The translations under genes were made by a program, and so were the position numbers. Below the pieces are notes generated by a model, which was given only the letters and a program-made list of their open reading frames with translations, was not told the DNA's origin and made no database searches. This document shows, one piece after another, positions 43,894-58,700 of a stretch of DNA of 64,000 nucleotides (position 1 is its first letter; each line of letters starts with the position of its first letter). The stretch lies in the NCBI RefSeq assembly GCF_000182925.2, contig NC_026505.1:1612001-1676000 (forward strand), given 5' to 3'. The DNA comes from Neurospora crassa OR74A. Lineage: Eukaryota > Ascomycota > Sordariomycetes > Sordariales > Sordariaceae.

Positions 43894-45897
43894 GTTGAGT
43901 GGTTGCGAGGGCGTGGCTCTTGAACTGTGAGACTTCGGGAACAGGCGGCAGTTGGAATCTCTACTTGTTCAAAGAAAGCGGCAGCAAAGACTGGTTTATA
44001 TACTCGATATGCTTGTGTCCTTCGTCCCAACGTATGTAAGTCAGGTAGGTAACCACTGGCAATGAATGATACTCCATGGCAAGTCGAGCTAATCCCTAAC
44101 CGAGCTTGGTGATCGTTGCATCCCGAAAATCGTATCGTGGCAAAATCCCGGGTGTAGATCCGGGGTAGAAGCTTACAAGGCTAGGGTCCGAGCAAGGAAC
44201 AAGGAGGAGGAGGAGGAGGAGGAGGAGGAGGAGGAGGAGGAGGAGGAGGAGGAGGAGAACTACAGCCTTTCTAGGTTAGTACCTCATCGCTTATCTCTTT
44301 CGTTCTTATTTTCCTTCACTCCTCAAGTACCTGATTTCCGCGCATAGTACTCAGTTGTATGTACATGACGGGTTTCCATGACATATGCCCGTCGAAGCAT
44401 TGCATTGCACCGAACCGCAATCTTGCTCTCTCTCTCTCTCTGAAATCTGGTAGTACCACAGCACTAGCGTAGGGCGCTTTGCGATGATGGAGGATCGACG
44501 AGAATTGCTAGGTAGGTAACGTTCCAGACCTAGGATGGGACAGATGAGCTGACGACTAGTTGAGGAGCTGATGACCCTGATAAAGCTCTTCGGCCCCGCG
44601 ATGTTTGAAACAGCTTCTCGCCACTTACACTTTGCGGCCCATTTCTCCGCCAAGTGGATAGGCGAAGGAAGCGAGATGGATCTTCAGTAGTGAGCCGAAC
44701 CTTCCTATCTTCGCCTTTGTCTAATTGTGTTCGACAGTGCCGAGCCGAGCCGACTTTGTCCTTTTGAGTTGCATCTGCCGCTCATTCATTAGGATGTCAG
44801 TAGGACCATCACCATGGTATCGCTTTCTTTTCCAATCGTGGAAATATTTCCTGTTCTTTAGCAGGATTCATCGTGACACTGAGATCCAGATGAAGATCGG
44901 AGCCCTTGTTGCGCGGAAGGTGGGGGGTTCTATGGGGGGGACATTTGGAGGAGAAGGAACCATCGTCAGCGTGGGGAACATAACGTGAACGTGATGTGGT
45001 TGGCTTGCATGGTTTCTGATTCTCAATGTCGAATTAGAATAAAACAAGACCAAATCTGCCGGAAATTTGGTCGGACCATGCAAACTCCTGATCACGATAG
45101 CTTCATTGAACGGCATATCAGAACGCCTCGGACTTGACCCACCGTTCAGGAATCAAAAGTACATATGTAAGTCTCATCCAACGTAGCATACAACTTAAGC
45201 CAGGTCAGGGCCTCGCCAAAACTTTGCCTTGCTTTCGTTGTGCATTTAGACTTGCCTTGCTTTGTAATTGCGAATACTTGCGGTCTTCTTGCCTTGTTGA
45301 CAGCTTGCATAAATGTTTGCACATACCCGACACTACATGATTTTGCCCCGACTTGCCGGATTACCGAACGTACCAAAGCGCACTGCACTTTCAATGAGGT
45401 AGTGTAGACGGGTATGACCTTACCTTGGCTTGGCTTACCTTGTGTGCCAGACAGGGTCTCATGTCCTCCTTCTAGCGCTCTTCGAAGCAGGAATGATACC
45501 GTTCAACCACCAATGCGCAATGCTCACGGAGTGCACTCCACCAATGACAAAGTTTCACATCCACACGCCATAACATGTCAATGATGAATGCACGTACGTA
45601 CTACCTGCGCGCGGTGAAGGGCACGTTACCAACGACATGCTCAACTGTTACATTTCGAGTCTACCAAAGATCTCAGTTTCGCGGTCCAGAACGGTCCAAA
45701 TAGACTTCGCTACTTACATAGGTATGGTCAAACAAAGCCTGGAGAAAGCCAGGAAGATACGACTGGCGTTCACGTGCTCAAAACTAGTTTCATTCACCGA
45801 GCCGCCTACGATGGCTCTTGGGTTTCTGGTTCCTGCGTATCGGTTATGACATCAGCCCCACCACGTCCAACCCTGAGCACTCCCCCAAGTAGATGTC
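43894..45897. other. Intergenic 2 kb with AGG microsatellite
   Basis: Upstream region of the MFS gene. Contains (AGG)~18 at 44202-44257 and a stretch near 45230-45450 with repeated CTTGCCTTG-like words. No gene found. Confidence 0.5.
44202..44257 (+). repeat. (AGG)n microsatellite
   Basis: About 18 uninterrupted AGG units some 310 bp upstream of the MFS transporter start; purine-only on this strand. Confidence 0.95.
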
Positions 45898-46041
45898 TGC
45901 AATTCGGTTTTCAAGCGTTGCTCACGGTTGGTAGGTAGAGTAGAAGGGAGTGGATTGGTTGATCAAGCTAACTAACGGTTTCTCACCGTAACCACCAGTT
46001 AAATACTGCAGCAGAATCCATATGCACCATTGCACCTTCCA
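45898..46041 (-). repeat. Terminal repeat copy 1 (144 bp)
   Basis: Identical over its whole length to 46619-46762. On the minus strand it reads TGGAAGG..GAATTGCA and contains TATTTAA, a possible promoter TATA. In the orientation given by the putative primer-binding site this is the 3' repeat. Confidence 0.93.
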
Positions 46042-46600
46042 CAATACCCCCTACTCTCCTAAGGCCGATACCACGCGGCCAAAATCCATCATCATCTCCA
46101 ATCCCAAATCCTCGTCATCAATATCCTCCTAACCATCTCCCAAACTCTAATAATCAATATAAATAACCTCAACGATAGCCTACCCCAACCCCATGCAATG
46201 GTCAAAAGTCCAGCCCACCACTTCGGTGCCGTTCAGCCCTCAAGCAACTTCTCCACCATGTGTTTTCGGAGCATATCTTTGTAGGTCTCGACTCAAGGCG
46301 TCGGTTCTCGTTCTCGTTCTCAAGGAAGATGGTTTCGCGATGATTTTCGATGATAGGAAGCTTTGGAATTTGGATTCTCTGATGGTCTTTAATAGTGGCT
46401 CTCTTTGGAAAATAGAAAAGGATCGGAAAGGATCGGAAGGCTTCTCATTGTCGAGGTAAACGGTTTATTGTCGAGGTAAACGGATAGGTAGCTTTCTCCC
46501 AGATAGGAGGCATTTCGCCGTCGAGATGGAAAGGTAGGCGATGGAATGAATTGACGATATTCCGAAATTGATGCCAACGAACCACCACATCTCCTCCCCC

Positions 46601-46618
46601 CCTGGGTAGGATCGCCAA
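46601..46618 (-). promoter_or_regulatory. Putative tRNA primer-binding site of the TRIM-like element
   Basis: Directly inside copy 2, the minus strand reads TTGGCGATCCTACCCAGG. TGG followed by a stretch complementary to a tRNA 3' end is the usual form. The matching tRNA is not identified. Confidence 0.5.
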
Positions 46619-46762
46619 TGCAATTCGGTTTTCAAGCGTTGCTCACGGTTGGTAGGTAGAGTAGAAGGGAGTGGATTGGTTGATCAAGCTAACTAACGGT
46701 TTCTCACCGTAACCACCAGTTAAATACTGCAGCAGAATCCATATGCACCATTGCACCTTCCA
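46619..46762 (-). repeat. Terminal repeat copy 2 (144 bp)
   Basis: Second identical copy of the terminal repeat. In the orientation given by the putative primer-binding site this is the 5' repeat. Confidence 0.93.
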
Positions 46763-47119
46763 TGTCCCAGCTTTTAGGCCTGCAGGATACAAAAGACTGC
46801 GCCACATGTGGCGGTGGACCGGATGGAGGGCACATCGAAACTAGCTGGAACACTTCGGTTAGATTTGGTCAAGTCTTGAGAACTGTCAATGTGTGTTTGA
46901 GCTTGATAAACGGGCATCTGTCACATTGTAATCAATTAACCAGATAGTTACCTATCTATCAACTTTTTGCTCCGTACTTGGCGGCGGCTAAATTGGAGGT
47001 ACACTGAGTCATGGGACAACTAAACTTCATGACCTATACTTAGATGATATCCCCAGAGATATGCACCATGTGTTTATCGGACAGCGTGCTATGTCTAGGG
47101 AGTAATTACTTCTCCATGG

Positions 47120-47170
<51 letters not shown>

Positions 47171-47853
47171 GCGTACATCTAGTTTCCGCACAAATATCTA
47201 CAAGTAACTCATCTCGAAATCAGATTCAAGTCTATCTCCTCCCAATGGGTATCCCAAATAGCGTTCAACCACCATAGCTTGATCATTCTAATGCCAACCT
47301 TCAACATCATGACGGGCAGTCTGATATGTCTTTATAGGGGAAAAAAGGGGGGGAAAAAACGAAGCTTCCACGCTCCCAAGGCATCCCCAAGATGTGTAGA
47401 TGCAGCATTAATGCCAATCCAACGGAACGAATGTGTGATACCGTGTCTTCCTCCACAGAGGGAAAGAGGCCTGATTTCAAAGCCAGTCTGGCACTGACAA
47501 ACTCGACCATGAAAAGACTGCTGGTGCATGATGAGACATAGCATGGTATAGAAGAGAAAGGTGACGCCCGCCCCCATACTCTCTAAACGTAGGCGTATCT
47601 TGTTTGTCGAATTGCTTCCATGTAAAATAATCTTCCCAACCCGTACTGCGAATATTTCCTCCTGTTCAGCAAGTCAAGGAGCATTAGTCATGTTCGTTGA
47701 TGGTGTCCAACAGTGTAGGCTGCGGTAAGTATATGCAAAGGGTACAAAGGTATCAGCAACGCATTAGCCAGAACTGAAGGCACGGAATCTGTGAAACAAA
47801 ACCAAAGGCATGAACGTAGCGACCGCAAGCCATTAATTGATTGTCGGGGCACC
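46763..47853. other. Intergenic with T48 run
   Basis: 3' flank of snf1. Holds an uninterrupted run of 48 T at 47122-47169. No gene found. Confidence 0.5.
47122..47169 (+). repeat. Poly-T run, 48 nt
   Basis: An uninterrupted T run; exact length is likely to vary. It could be the tail of an old retroposed sequence, but no such sequence is recognisable beside it. Confidence 0.9.
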
Positions 47854-50432
<2,579 letters not shown>

Positions 50433-51559
50433 GGCAGACGGAGTCGCTTGCAACACAAGTGGACGACACTGAATCGCGGATGGAAGGTCGTTCGTTTCGT
50501 CTGACCAGATGTCGTCCGACTGGCTGGTGAAGAGGGTGAATGGGCAATGGAGGAACCGCGATGGTCCCTCGATTGAATCCTGGGAGCGGGAGCGAACAGA
50601 CCCAAGAGGTTGGAGCTAATGAAGCTAGGGACGTCAAGTCAAGGCTCGGTGGGCTGTCTGTGTTGTAGCGTCGTCGGTCGATGTAAGGTACCGCCTTGCT
50701 TTGTTCAGGAGAACATCATGTATCGGATGCGCATTCGGTCGGTGTTCGGTTGTCAGCCGACAAGAATCAGCAATCGCGGTGGACGGGCAGCGCAGCGGGC
50801 AATCAAGTGGGTGTTGGAGCTGTTAGGTTCCATAGGAGGAAGTGGACAAGCGAACACTGCAGCGGGGCAACAATCCAGAGATGGTGTAATGGAAAACGGG
50901 GTGGAAGGAGTCGGGCGGGGATCTGGGGTGAAGAATGGGGGAATTAGTGGAGGAGTTGGAAGGATGCAGGGACGACAAACGGCAGCATCGCGGGGTCAGA
51001 GCGCTCCGGAAAGCGGCCACCTTAACTTAGGTACAACGGGGCTGCCGAGCCGGACGGAAAGTTCCATCATTCATCAGCTACTGTACCTACTTCATGTTTC
51101 GTTACTACCGCCTGGCTGGCCGAGGGGAGGTCATCCGGCTCGGTCACAGGACCATTGTCACAAGGCCGATAAAAGCCCTGTGTACGCCTATACGTGTCTA
51201 CCACACATTATGGCCCAAAATGGTAGCAAGTCGAAATTACAAAGACTAGGTATACAACGTTCTCGTGTATAGAATACCAAAGGATTCAATTGTAAGCCAG
51301 GCTGGTCTTCGATCCCATGTACGGATCGCTGGTCTTGAATTGTGGATGTTTGGTACAATGAGAACCTCAATGGTCAATCGCGCCGGCTTTTGGTTAGCAT
51401 CATCCGGATAGCGAGCAAGGTACCTGCCCAAGCTTCACCCAAAGCCGTGATCTGAATGTGTAATCAAAATGACGACTGAGCTCTCATATGTCATCCATGG
51501 AATTGTTTAGCTAGCCAACATCTCTAGCGAAAGTCATTCACCACCCACCTGCGACTGCC
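50433..51559. other. Intergenic 1.1 kb, snf1 upstream region
   Basis: Promoter and probable long leader of snf1, then the 3' flank of the TMEM19-like gene. It has only short frames. Confidence 0.5.
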
Positions 51560-52792
51560 TTATGCCCACCATGGCGACAACACAGACTGCAGAGGAACTC
51601 CCCAATACCATGATGCGACGGCCATCGCTCCCACGCTCATGCCGAATGCCATCAAGAAGTTGACATCATTGTTATCAAGCAGGTCCCAGCCGTTCTCCAC
51701 CACTCGCGACGGCCTCTCGTCTCCAAAGCTCGACCTCCGCTGCTTGTTGCGCGAATCGTACTTGTTACCGGCAGCGGCGCCGACATCCTCCACCGCATCC
51801 GTCCCCTCGCCAGACAGAAGAGACGACTTAATCTCAGCCTTAGTCCGACCGGCAACGTTGTTGGGGTTCGTAGCGTTGGTAACCAGTACCCTCACGCCAC
51901 CCTCGCCCTCCACAATCTTGCCCGTACGCACATCCTTGACACTGGCCTGGAAGAGCCCGCCCAAAATGCTGTCCACAACGCTGCCCAAAAAACCCCAGAC
52001 CGTGAGACCGAGAATCAGCATGCGGCGCTGTCCCAGTGACCAGCCCGCGGCACCGCCAAGTCTCGTAGCCGTCTCGTCAGTGCAAAGAGGCAGAAGAAGC
52101 ATGGACGCCGTAACGATGATCATGCTGCCCAACAGGCCAGCGCCAAGACCGACGAGGGAAACGCCGCCGTTGGTGCCACGCGGTACCTTGCGCAAGTTCC
52201 AGCTTGTGATTAGGCGCGGCTCGCCCTTGGACAGAATGCCCAGCTCGGAGCTAAAGGTGTCGGCCGCAACACAGGCATAATTGGCAATGATACCAATCAC
52301 CAACAAGTCGCCGCCCCAGGAGAAGCAAAGGCTACCGGTCCCTGTGCTGGTGGGATTAGCGATCAGCGTCTGCTTGCGCACATGCAGCTGATAAGCGTGG
52401 AGCAGAGAGAAGATGGAAGCCGTGAGCGAGTTGGCGAACACTTGGGTGTGATTTCTCGGGCCCTCGCCGCCGGACGTGCCCTTGGAGTGTACTGTGAGCT
52501 TGGCCTTGACGTTTTCCTTTACCTAGCCGGGGAAAGATGTCGATATTAGCTGTCAAAGTCCACGCCTAACTTGTGCCGCCCCTGGGTAGAGCTTCATCAG
52601 ACTTACATGCGTTACCCGCGTTCCCGCCAGGAAGAACACGACGAGCAGAGCAAAGGGAAGATTCCAAGGGTGAACTGCGTGTGCGATGGCCGTAAGGAGA
52701 GCAGCAAAGATGCCGCCGGGTGTCAACGACTTCTTGGAGTAAGCCCTGTAACAGAGCGCCGCGATCGCGGGCACGGCAATTTCAACTCTCAT
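51560..52792 (-). CDS. TMEM19 / DUF92 family integral membrane protein
   Basis: Polytopic membrane protein of 382 residues. Exons 52607-52792 and 51560-52522 flank an 84-nt phase-0 intron (GTAAGT..GGCTAG). The N-terminus MRVEIAVPAIAALCYRAYSKKSLTPGGIFAALLTAIAHAV is the DUF92 opening, with GTRVTHV as the next landmark. Exon 2 adds FANSLTASIFSLLHAY, the family signature NYACVAADTFSSELGILS and RLITSWNLRKVPRGTNGGVSLVGLGAGLLGSM, then WGFLGSVVDSILGGLFQ. A hydrophilic loop (~285-345) precedes a last membrane span (NFLMAFGMSVGAMAVASWYW). Prokaryotic and plant members include phytyl-phosphate kinases (VTE6); whether fungal members share that activity is unknown. Probably in an internal membrane. Confidence 0.92.
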
Positions 52793-55700
52793 GCTGCCGC
52801 TACAAATTTGGTGTATTTTTCTTGAGCGGGTTTTCGGTCGTAGGAGATGAGATTTGGTCTCTGATGTTGTTGTAGTTTCTCTCCCCAAAGAACGTTGTTT
52901 TTAGGCAAAATACAATGGCTATCTCATTGTTGCCGGCAATTCGTGCAATCAGCTGTTTCGTTGTGACTTTGTGTTGCTGGCAACAAGTTGAACCTCACCA
53001 CCCAACTCATGTCATCATTCAGAAGGCCGATCGATCCCCGGGCCTGTTCAGCACCTGAATGCCCCCTGTAGCAAAGTCCCACCGCCTTCCTTGTTGGGTA
53101 AATGCACCTTGGCCAACCCCACTGCACCCAGCTGGAAAGAGGAGTTAGGAGTGGCTGGTAAGTCCGACTTCATGGTCGAAGTCTTGGCATCGCATCCCGT
53201 CCCACCTGATGATCTTCGACGGACAATGTCAGCTTCACATCAGCTTCGCTTGTTTTGTGCTTCCATTCTTCCATGCTTCCATCGGACGGCGAAATCATAC
53301 GAGAATAGAAACCAAGCCGTGTTACCACATCAACGGGTTCTTCACCAATACTGATATATATGGCCACAAAGATCGCCAAGATTGTTTTGGGCAACACATC
53401 AACAAGATTTCTCTCTTGTGTTTGGTCATGGCAACAGAGGCCGTTTATTGGAATTGTGGACTTTCTTCTTCTTTTTCCTGATTTCTGTTACCTACCCTGC
53501 ACTTACATCTTGTTAATGAGACCTTCACTCGATATGCCACTAACATCCTCTCCCCCTTTGCTATCGATCACTTCTCATACCCATTCCCTGTTATCGTTGT
53601 TCTTTTTTTTCCCTCATGTTTGTTTGCTGCGAATGGTACATGCTCAACGACGCTAGCCCGCACCATTTACTTCTTCCTCTTTTTTTTCTTTTTGATTTTC
53701 CGCTTTGGCATGTTGAACGTCCATGACCTTGACCCATCATCCGTCTTTCCAGTCGTACCCGCCATCACTCCGCAATAACTTCAAAGCCAACATTCAACAT
53801 TCTGCCACGACGGTGAGAGCAGACTAGTTCAGGTCCTTGGGACTATTACTAGTTCAACGAGTGTGTGTGGAGGGTTTCCAAAGTCTTCTCCTGACCTACT
53901 GCTTCCAAGTTCTCACTTACCCATCAAGCTTCGGCCACTGCTAATGAGTACCTCCCATTTCGGGTCAAGTCCAGTACCAAACCGCGGGTAACAATGCTTC
54001 AAGGAAGTTCTTCCTTTTCTTTGTTGACTCCTGAAGACTTCTCGACCACACTGGAAGGCACGATGAAGCTTTCCTTTTCCTGCCGCACATTGGATCAGAC
54101 GATCCCATAAAGCTTTCCACTCAGGATCCTGCCATTCTTCCCCTGCTCAAACACATCAACATTATCTCTGAGGTATCTATGCATGCCTTTTAATCAGCTG
54201 TATCGAGGTTGAAGAACCGAGTGGTTCAACCGTATGGTTTTCCTTGAAGTCCGCGTCGTGTCAGATTCTGGTCTGGAAATTCACCAACAGGTGGTCTTGG
54301 CTTTCAGGTCGTTCGACGCATAGGAAGTGGTATTCGAGTTCGTTCCTTCCACCTCCATGTTTCTCGACTCGAAGCCTTCGTGGTTGTCTGCAAGCTTGAG
54401 GTTGAGAAGGCGCGAGTGACGTATCTGACTGGCCTGCAAATTGATTACCACCACGCAGTCACGGTGACTCTTGCTCAAAACTAACTCTTCCGGTCCAGGG
54501 TGTAGGTATCCTTCAAACCTTTCCGAGAGCTTGCTGACCCAGATAGTCCTCATACCCATCTCTCCTCTTCTGGAAGACTCCTTGGATGATGTTCCAGATG
54601 TACTTGATGAGACGCATGGGTTGAAACCTCCGAAAGCATTATCGATCGTCGCAGCGTCGACCCTTCATCTCCATCTGCCAGTTTAGAGGTATTCCCCTCG
54701 CTTCTTTCCCCTTGGCTCGTCTATTTCCAAAATGCATATCGGCCCCCTCTGGTTGTTGCTCATATCGCATGGGTACTGTTGTTCACCATTGTTTCCAAGC
54801 GGAACCAGCGGGATGTGTCAAGCTGGATGGCAGGTTGGCTCGTGGATGATGCTTCAGCTTCGGGTCCTGTTCGATCCTATCCACTTTCCCACTTCCTTGT
54901 CCATCGCCTCCTTTTGACCGTTTGATGAGTGTCCGCGAAGAGTTGCTGGTTTGTCGATATTGTTCTCACTTCCCCCAGCCGAGGATAAATTCGATGAATG
55001 CACTGTTGGAATTATCGTTTTCGAACACCGGAACATATCCCTGAAGCCACCACGTTCACGCCATGACCCCATTTCATTCTTTGCCAGCTGCCAGTCGAAG
55101 TCGTCAACCGCCGTCGAGGATGATGTTGTTGAAGGTGCAGCACTCGAACGTCGTCGTCGTCGTTAATCGGCTAATTTTGGTAGATGCATCTAGCTGGCGC
55201 CAAATGAGGAGGCGAGTCGTTCTTCCGAAAACATCTCCCACTTGAAGACCAGTGTCGAGCAGGGGGCGAAGGTACTCCTTATACTCCTTTCTCCCTCTCC
55301 GTCTAGCACTTGAGAGAAACCTCCATGTCTCCTGCTTGATGAATGCAGTGGTACATGCCGCCACATTTATGTTGCACTCGGGTGTTTGCAAGAAGTCGTC
55401 CGAGTGTGCAAACGCAGAAAGGGATGAAAACAGCAAATAAAAGAGAAGTCACCAAAGTCATGAAAAGGACATCGTTCCCACATATTGAAAATGATGAGGG
55501 GTGACCCGGAACCGGTCTGGTACCCCATCTATCCTTTCATTATCCATCCAGTCCTGCCTAACCACGATCGTCCCTTTCTGTAAACGCCTACGTTCGCACT
55601 CTCTTGGTTTTCCAATCGTATGTGCCGCCTCCCCTCCCCCCCAAGACATCCCGAAAGTCGTGCAATCACTCGCCCGGACGGTTGATTCCGTGTACTCCAC

Positions 55701-58700
55701 TTTGAGGACGCGTACGCATTCTCACCTCTTCCCGGATGGACGCAGATCATGGCTGTAGTTGAAATTGGTAGGAGCAGGTGGTGGGAAGAGCATGGAAGAA
55801 CCAACTCCGGGGAATCGGTGGTCGGAGAAAATGATGAATGGGTCCAGACAAAGGGTTGCAGAAGAAGAAAGAAAGAGAACGGAATCGCGGAGAGGTACGT
55901 ACATCCATATAACCCGACAGGCGTTCTATTCATTAACCTCGTGCCAGTATGTACCCGTTGGCCGTTGTGCTCGCTACCGGCTGTCCGATCGTTGCTGAGA
56001 TACCCGAAGCACGCATAGTTGTTCTTTCGTTTGCCGCTGCGGTGACGCCTATCACAACAGTTTGATCTCCCGCCCTCCGCTTTCTACCACATACATTTGA
56101 GCGGATTCGTAGGCCACCACCATCACAGCCCCCGCACTTGACAGTCAGGAAGAAGAGCAGGTCTCGGAGATGGCCAAGAAGGATATTAAGACGAGCATGC
56201 AGACTGAAGTCCATACGTTCGCCCGACCAATTCAGTTTCCGAAGGGTCCAGATTCTCAAGATGAATGAGAGAAGTCCTGAAAAGACTTCGGGTAGACAGC
56301 CAGCCCAAGCAGAACGGGTCACTCAATCCTGTCTGTAAAAGAACGTGTCCCTTTCCGCATGCCCGCCTGTTTTATTGGGGAAATGGCACCCCGCCCAATT
56401 CACCCTGCCAACGACGTTCGAAGGGATGAACTAAACCGACGGATAAAGATCGAACGCTCTTCACCATGAAGCCCGCGAAACAGTTCGTCCGGACACACAC
56501 ATGGCAGATACAACATATAAGCCCTCTACGGAGGGATGACGCGTTCGCATAGTTGATGGCTTCTTGGCTACATAGTGGCTTGCGGGATGTTCCATGGCAT
56601 AGCGTGACATACATCGTCATGTCTCGAATGACCCCCTCCGGCCTCGAAGTGTGTGTGCAATGCGAAACAAAACGAAACGGGGGGAGAGCAACAGAAACAA
56701 GCAAGCGGGAAACAAGAGGAGGTCTCTTCCGACTTGGAGGACAGGACGACCCAAAGTGCAATACTTACATGCTAAGGAAGATGGGAGTTGGCAGGGAAGC
56801 GAATTGTTTCCCCGCGCGGCGGCTTCTAGCTGCCCGTGGCCTACATCATCACCGGCTTCCCCCAACCTTGACCGAAATTGATATTGATGTGATGTTGAAC
56901 AGCTTGATATTACTCCTCACTGCTTGAACAGGTCTTCCCCAAGGCGGTTCGGGGGCAAGTCTAGCCCTGACGAGTAGCTGGCTGGTTTGGCTATTGGCAA
57001 TGATAAGGATATCGAATCTATGCGCATTTGCTTCCCTTTGCACCTTGAAGCTACGCGGCTTCAAAGCATTCAGTATTCAAGGCGCGAATGGACGGATCAG
57101 TAACACACGGGACTCGGGCAGTCTTGAACCTTGATGGCAATATCGGCATACAACTGTAATCGAGGCAAGTTCTGCCCAGTGATTGTCATTGCTACTTCCT
57201 TCTTTGCTGGGCGGCTATCCTGCGCTTACACTACAACCTACTGTCAATCTTCACAATGTGCCATGGGTGGCTCCTTCCTTTTTATTTTTCTTCTCTATCT
57301 CCTTCTCCTTCTTCATTATTACTTCTTTCTCGACTCCATTCACGCGCTTTTGAGCGATGATCATTTCACTCCTTGTATGCAAGACCTCCTACTGCGAGTA
57401 AAAGAAGTCCGGACTTCACATCACCGACCGGCCTTGTGTAATCGCATGCCATGCCCGAAGGTTGCAACATAACCGTAGCCGTTGTCGGAGTCGGCAAGCG
57501 CCTCTTAACATCCTCCGGCCTTTCACAGCATAGGTGGTATGCCGATAGATACGTAGCATGACATTGCTACATCGGTAATGGCTGGTGTTTAGGCTTTGGT
57601 TGAAATGGTTGGATAAAGGCGGCTCGCTACTTATGATATGCCGTCCCGCCCTCGGTCCGGTCGTTCAGTCGTCAGTGGTCCATACACATAACAGCGTCCA
57701 AACCCAGCCTCTAAGAGCACACTCCAAGTAACTGAAGCAATTAGAAGAAGTACTGTCTTCCCGTCATTCCCCGTCCCATCGGAGCCTCGAGCATCCTCGG
57801 ACTCGATCTCGGTTCCGAAACGCCAATTTGCAACCCGGTTCAATGATCTCTTTTGTTATGATCTCACTGCATGACGGCACGGCGCCGCTGCCGGGAAGCC
57901 ACGGCCAGGTTACACCGGATGTGTTGGGCAGTCACCACTACAGTACCTACCTACTTGAGTCTTTAACCATTCAAAACTCAACGGCAACACGTCCGTCTTA
58001 CTGCAGCGTACTTCAGTTGTGAGTGGTAAGGTAAGGAAGGGAAGGAAGGCATTGACTGCATTTATCAACTATCCGCCCCTCTGGGTGAAGTAGCTCCACG
58101 TATACCCATTACCATACGGTCCAGACATCTCACTTCTGGCGCCAAGTTCTCAGTTCAGTTCAGGCATCGGTACGTACCTCACTTACCCGGTCTCAATAGA
58201 CCAGCCAGCTAGTTACAGCTCACCCGTCGTCAGCATTCCAAACCAAGCAATCGGGGTCTTATGCGGACGACGATTTAAAGGAGACAAGAGGGTGGACTCC
58301 ATTATCTCTCGCCATTATTAGAAGTATTGCGGGTTTGTTTTCAGCGAATGGAGAAAATATTCGTTGGAATCGTGATCGCTGATGCCAGTCATATTTGATA
58401 ACTGTTGAAGATCAGCCCTACCGAGGTTGTATCCGGAGGTGAAAATCCGTTGTCTCTACCATTTATCTCGTAGATAGGTAGTTGCGCTCGGGACATTAAG
58501 ACCTTCAGTACTTATCTTCTGACCATTCTGGAAACTTGGACGGCACGGAATAAACCTTTCTTTGTTCTGGCAGTGACATGCCACGCCCCTCCTGCGTTGG
58601 AAAGTGCCAAGTCATTGCCCCCCTTCCTCAACTCTTCTATCGGTCAGTTACTACTAAGTGTCTAGGTATTTGTAAACCAAACCAGCGTAGAGATACCGAC

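Larger units (their letters stand above)
45898..46762 (-). mobile_element. Compact LTR-type element (TRIM-like), looks whole
   Basis: An 865-bp unit bounded by two identical 144-bp direct repeats that start TGCAATTCGG and end CACCTTCCA, i.e. with the TG..CA ends of LTRs. The bases just outside agree as TGTC (or ATGTC if the terminal A belongs to the target), a 4-5 bp target duplication. On the minus strand, the first repeat is followed at once by TTGGCGATCCTACCC, which has the form of a tRNA primer-binding site. The other repeat is preceded by a purine-rich AGGAGAGTAGGGGG tract. The interior of about 577 bp codes for nothing recognisable, so it must have been moved by another element's proteins. 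Identical repeats point to a recent insertion. Confidence 0.85.

Noticed and set aside
44202-44257. CRISPR-like or coding repeat
   Set aside because: It is a plain trinucleotide microsatellite. No CRISPR array exists here, as expected for a fungal nuclear genome.
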